Shown one piece after another: positions 60,591-64,000 of a stretch of DNA of 64,000 nt (its first letter is position 1; every line of letters begins with the position of its first letter). A program made the position numbers and the translations under genes. The notes below the pieces were generated by a model that saw only the letters and a list, made by a program, of their open reading frames with translations, had not been told where the DNA came from and searched no databases. This stretch comes from an uncultured Cohaesibacter sp. (GTDB lineage Bacteria; Pseudomonadota; Alphaproteobacteria; Rhizobiales; Cohaesibacteraceae): positions 2,638,501 to 2,702,500 of the forward strand of contig NZ_OY762905.1 in assembly GCF_963666525.1 (NCBI RefSeq), in the 5' to 3' direction.

Positions 60591-61312
60591 GCCTTACGTC
60601 CGCTGGAGGCACCTCACAACAAGCCTTCAACAATACGTCCAAGGTCGTTGACCAGCTCGGAATGGCTATTGTTTCGGGGGACTACGCAGAACAGACGATG
60701 ATCCCTCTGGATCCCGATCTGGAAGAAATGTTCGGCGTATCCCGCACGGTCATCCGAGAAGCGAAGAAAACTCTGGTGGGCAAGGGTCTGCTGCAGTCAA
60801 AAGCCAAGGTGGGGACGCGCGTGCGCCCCTCCTCGGACTGGAGCATGTTCGACCCGGATGTGCTGCGTTGGCACGCATCCCTGCGCAAGCCGGGCCCATT
60901 TCTCAACGAGCTGCATGAAATTCGCCTAATCTTTGAACCTGCGGCGTCCGCGATGGTGGCAAGGCGCGCCTCGCCTGCCGATTGCGAACAACTGACCCAG
61001 CAGTTCCGGCGAATGGCTGCGGCGACCGATCATGTCGCCTATGCCGTTGCCAATATCGAGTTTCACACCTCGATCCTGCATCTTTCCAGAAACCGGTTCC
61101 TGTCATCGCTGGGTGATATGGTGCAGGCTGCCCTTTTCTCGGTCTATCGGATTGGCCATGACCGGGCGCGCATCGAGGCCACGGGCAATATGCAACAAGC
61201 CTCGATCGATACCTATCGCCAGCTGGTTGATGCGATCCGTCAGGGCGATGCCGAGCGGGCGGAAGCTACGATGGCCGATGCCATTGTCCTGTTCAGAGAA
61301 AACCTGTCCTGA
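60587..61312 (+). CDS. GntR family regulator of the ytf operon (FadR/FCD subfamily)
   Basis: A 241-residue regulator with an N-terminal winged helix (LEEMFGVSRTVIREAKKTLVGKGLLQSKAKVGTRV) and a C-terminal FCD effector domain with LIFEPAASAMVARRAS and EFHTSILHLSRNR, which carries the metal-binding His. ATG 60587 overlaps the yjfF stop, so it is the fifth gene of the operon and probably autoregulated through the palindrome at 55927-55939. The inducer is likely a sugar acid or the imported sugar. Confidence 0.88.
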   Translation: MSLTSAGGTSQQAFNNTSKVVDQLGMAIVSGDYAEQTMIPLDPDLEEMFGVSRTVIREAKKTLVGKGLLQSKAKVGTRVRPSSDWSMFDPDVLRWHASLRKPGPFLNELHEIRLIFEPAASAMVARRASPADCEQLTQQFRRMAAATDHVAYAVANIEFHTSILHLSRNRFLSSLGDMVQAALFSVYRIGHDRARIEATGNMQQASIDTYRQLVDAIRQGDAERAEATMADAIVLFRENLS

Positions 61313-61346
61313 GTCTCAAAATTGCTGCCGCTCGAATCCGGCGCCT

Positions 61347-62279
61347 TCAGCCAGACACTTCCCTTTCATCATTGATCTTGGCTTCATTGTTGCCGGTGGC
61401 TGTCGCCTTGAAGATCTCGGCAATCTCGAGGAACTGCTTTCGCAACGGATTGCTGCGGCGCCAGACCATACCGATGGTCCGTATCGGAGCCGGGGCGGGC
61501 AGATGCGCGATGGATACCGGCGCCGAGCGGGTCTCCACCCGAACGGCCATTTCCGGGATAAGCGTGACGCCGATACCTGCTCCCACCATCTGCACCAGCG
61601 TCGTCAGCGAGCTGCCTTCCATCAGGTTGCGCGGCAGGGCGGCATTGCTGTTGCAATAGGAAATGGCCTGATCCCTGAAGCAATGACCTTCTTCCAACAA
61701 CAACAGGCGCATCGTCTGAAGCATCTCGGGATTGGGAACCGGCCTTTGCGCATCCTCCTCGGGGCGCAGCAGCACGAATTCTTCCTCGAACAGAGGTATT
61801 TCTTCGAGCGATGGCTCTGAAATGGGCAAGGCGACAATGGCGGCATCAAGGCGCGCATCAAGAAGGTCGGCAATCAGCCGCCGGGTCTTGGCCTCTCTCG
61901 GGCGCAGCTCCAGTCCGGCAAAGCGGTAGCCCATTGTCTTTATGAAGTTGGACAGGACATAAGGGGCAACCGTGGGGATGATGCCGAAGCGGAACTGCCC
62001 GCCCAGCGGCCCGTGCGTGCTGCGGGCCAGATCCTCCAATTCCCTCACCGATTGCAAAATCTGCTGGGCGCGTTCTGCAAATGCGCTGCCGAGCGCCGTC
62101 AAATGGATCTGGCGCGGGCCGCGCTCGACCAGCGGCGCACCAATCAGTGCTTCCAGTTCCTTGATCTGTACGGAGAGGGCTGGCTGGGTAACCGCGCAAT
62201 CTTCAGCTGCCCGCCCGAAATGCTTGTGTCGGGCGAGGGCATCGAAATAGCGCAACTGCTTCATGGATAAGTTTATCAT
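61347..62279 (-). CDS. oxyR: Hydrogen peroxide-sensing LysR regulator OxyR
   Basis: A 310-residue regulator with the LysR helix-turn-helix (LKQLRYF-type start, HFGRAAEDCAVTQPALSVQIKELE). The redox pair is in LLEEGHCFRDQAISYC, Cys200 and Cys209, with the same spacing as Escherichia coli Cys199/Cys208. ATG 62279 fits the usual MI-S-KQLRYF start; ATG 62264 is an alternative. It is divergent from katG, the standard target of OxyR, across 198 bases. Confidence 0.92.
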   Translation of the reverse strand: MINLSMKQLRYFDALARHKHFGRAAEDCAVTQPALSVQIKELEALIGAPLVERGPRQIHLTALGSAFAERAQQILQSVRELEDLARSTHGPLGGQFRFGIIPTVAPYVLSNFIKTMGYRFAGLELRPREAKTRRLIADLLDARLDAAIVALPISEPSLEEIPLFEEEFVLLRPEEDAQRPVPNPEMLQTMRLLLLEEGHCFRDQAISYCNSNAALPRNLMEGSSLTTLVQMVGAGIGVTLIPEMAVRVETRSAPVSIAHLPAPAPIRTIGMVWRRSNPLRKQFLEIAEIFKATATGNNEAKINDEREVSG

Positions 62280-62293
62280 TAGAAATTCTTATC
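62266..62293. promoter_or_regulatory. Possible OxyR-binding region
   Basis: GATAAG at 62266-62271 and CTTATC at 62288-62293 form a spaced inverted repeat at the oxyR start, in AT-rich DNA. It does not match the full OxyR consensus, so the assignment rests mainly on position. Confidence 0.3.
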
Positions 62294-62369
62294 ACAATCC
62301 TTAGAAAATGCAATTTCCTTTAATGAGTAGAGTTTGGTAGACGTAGCATAAGGAAAAAAGACGCGCTAA

Positions 62370-64000
<1,631 letters not shown>

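Overview
The window reads as chromosomal DNA of an alphaproteobacterium, most likely Hyphomicrobiales and probably a marine or host-associated heterotroph. Supporting signs are moderately high G+C, tightly packed operons with ATGA overlaps, and many binding-protein transporters (five ABC importers counting liv, one TRAP system). A marine family such as Cohaesibacteraceae or Stappiaceae would fit, but that is a guess. I see no rRNA, tRNA, insertion sequence, prophage, CRISPR array or replication origin.

Layout. 0-8 kb: the 3' end of an unknown gene, a branched-chain-type ABC importer (livK-H-M-G-F), then a co-directional catabolic trio (FAD oxidoreductase, thiazoline-carboxylate hydrolase family protein, M20 amidohydrolase) ending at a perfect terminator. 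8-11.6 kb: a membrane MHYT-GGDEF-EAL cyclic-di-GMP protein with a perfect FNR/FixK box just upstream, a 44-codon small gene, and a palindrome with a 12-codon leader ahead of a small exported protein. 11.6-17.2 kb: a minus-strand run of alpha/beta hydrolase, DcuC transporter, M20 peptidase and SGNH hydrolase, headed by a divergent LysR regulator. 17.4-23.2 kb: an NMT1/THI5-type ABC importer with a fused double permease, bracketed by two 5-formyltetrahydrofolate cyclo-ligase-like paralogues and controlled by a divergent RpiR regulator. 23.3-27.6 kb: arsR-arsP-arsN-like organoarsenical resistance, an aldo/keto reductase and a small double [4Fe-4S] protein.

27.6-46.5 kb is a large carbohydrate locus in three blocks. 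A plus-strand operon carries a sugar ABC importer, LacI regulator, TIM-barrel isomerase/epimerase and Gfo/Idh/MocA dehydrogenase; its promoter has two matching operators. A convergent minus-strand operon carries a DHDPS-type lyase, GntR regulator, cytoplasmic GH78 alpha-L-rhamnosidase, FGGY pentulose kinase and fucose/arabinose isomerase-like protein. Divergent from that is a DctP-Q-M TRAP transporter. Together they suggest uptake, intracellular deglycosylation, isomerisation and phosphorylation of rhamnoside-type or other unusual sugars.

46.5-64 kb: glutathione-dependent formaldehyde detoxification (frmR, frmA, frmB), two tandem phosphate transporters of different families (Na/Pi with PhoU-like tail; PiT), an exported coiled-coil protein, a CX5R phosphatase, a YjbQ protein, a galactofuranose-type ABC importer (ytfQ-ytfR-ytfT-yjfF) with a GntR regulator at its end, and a divergent oxyR/katG pair. 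katG runs off the window.

The best candidates for undescribed biology are the twin cyclo-ligase-like/NMT1 importer operon, the liv-linked thiazoline-hydrolase trio, and the two-transporter sugar locus.
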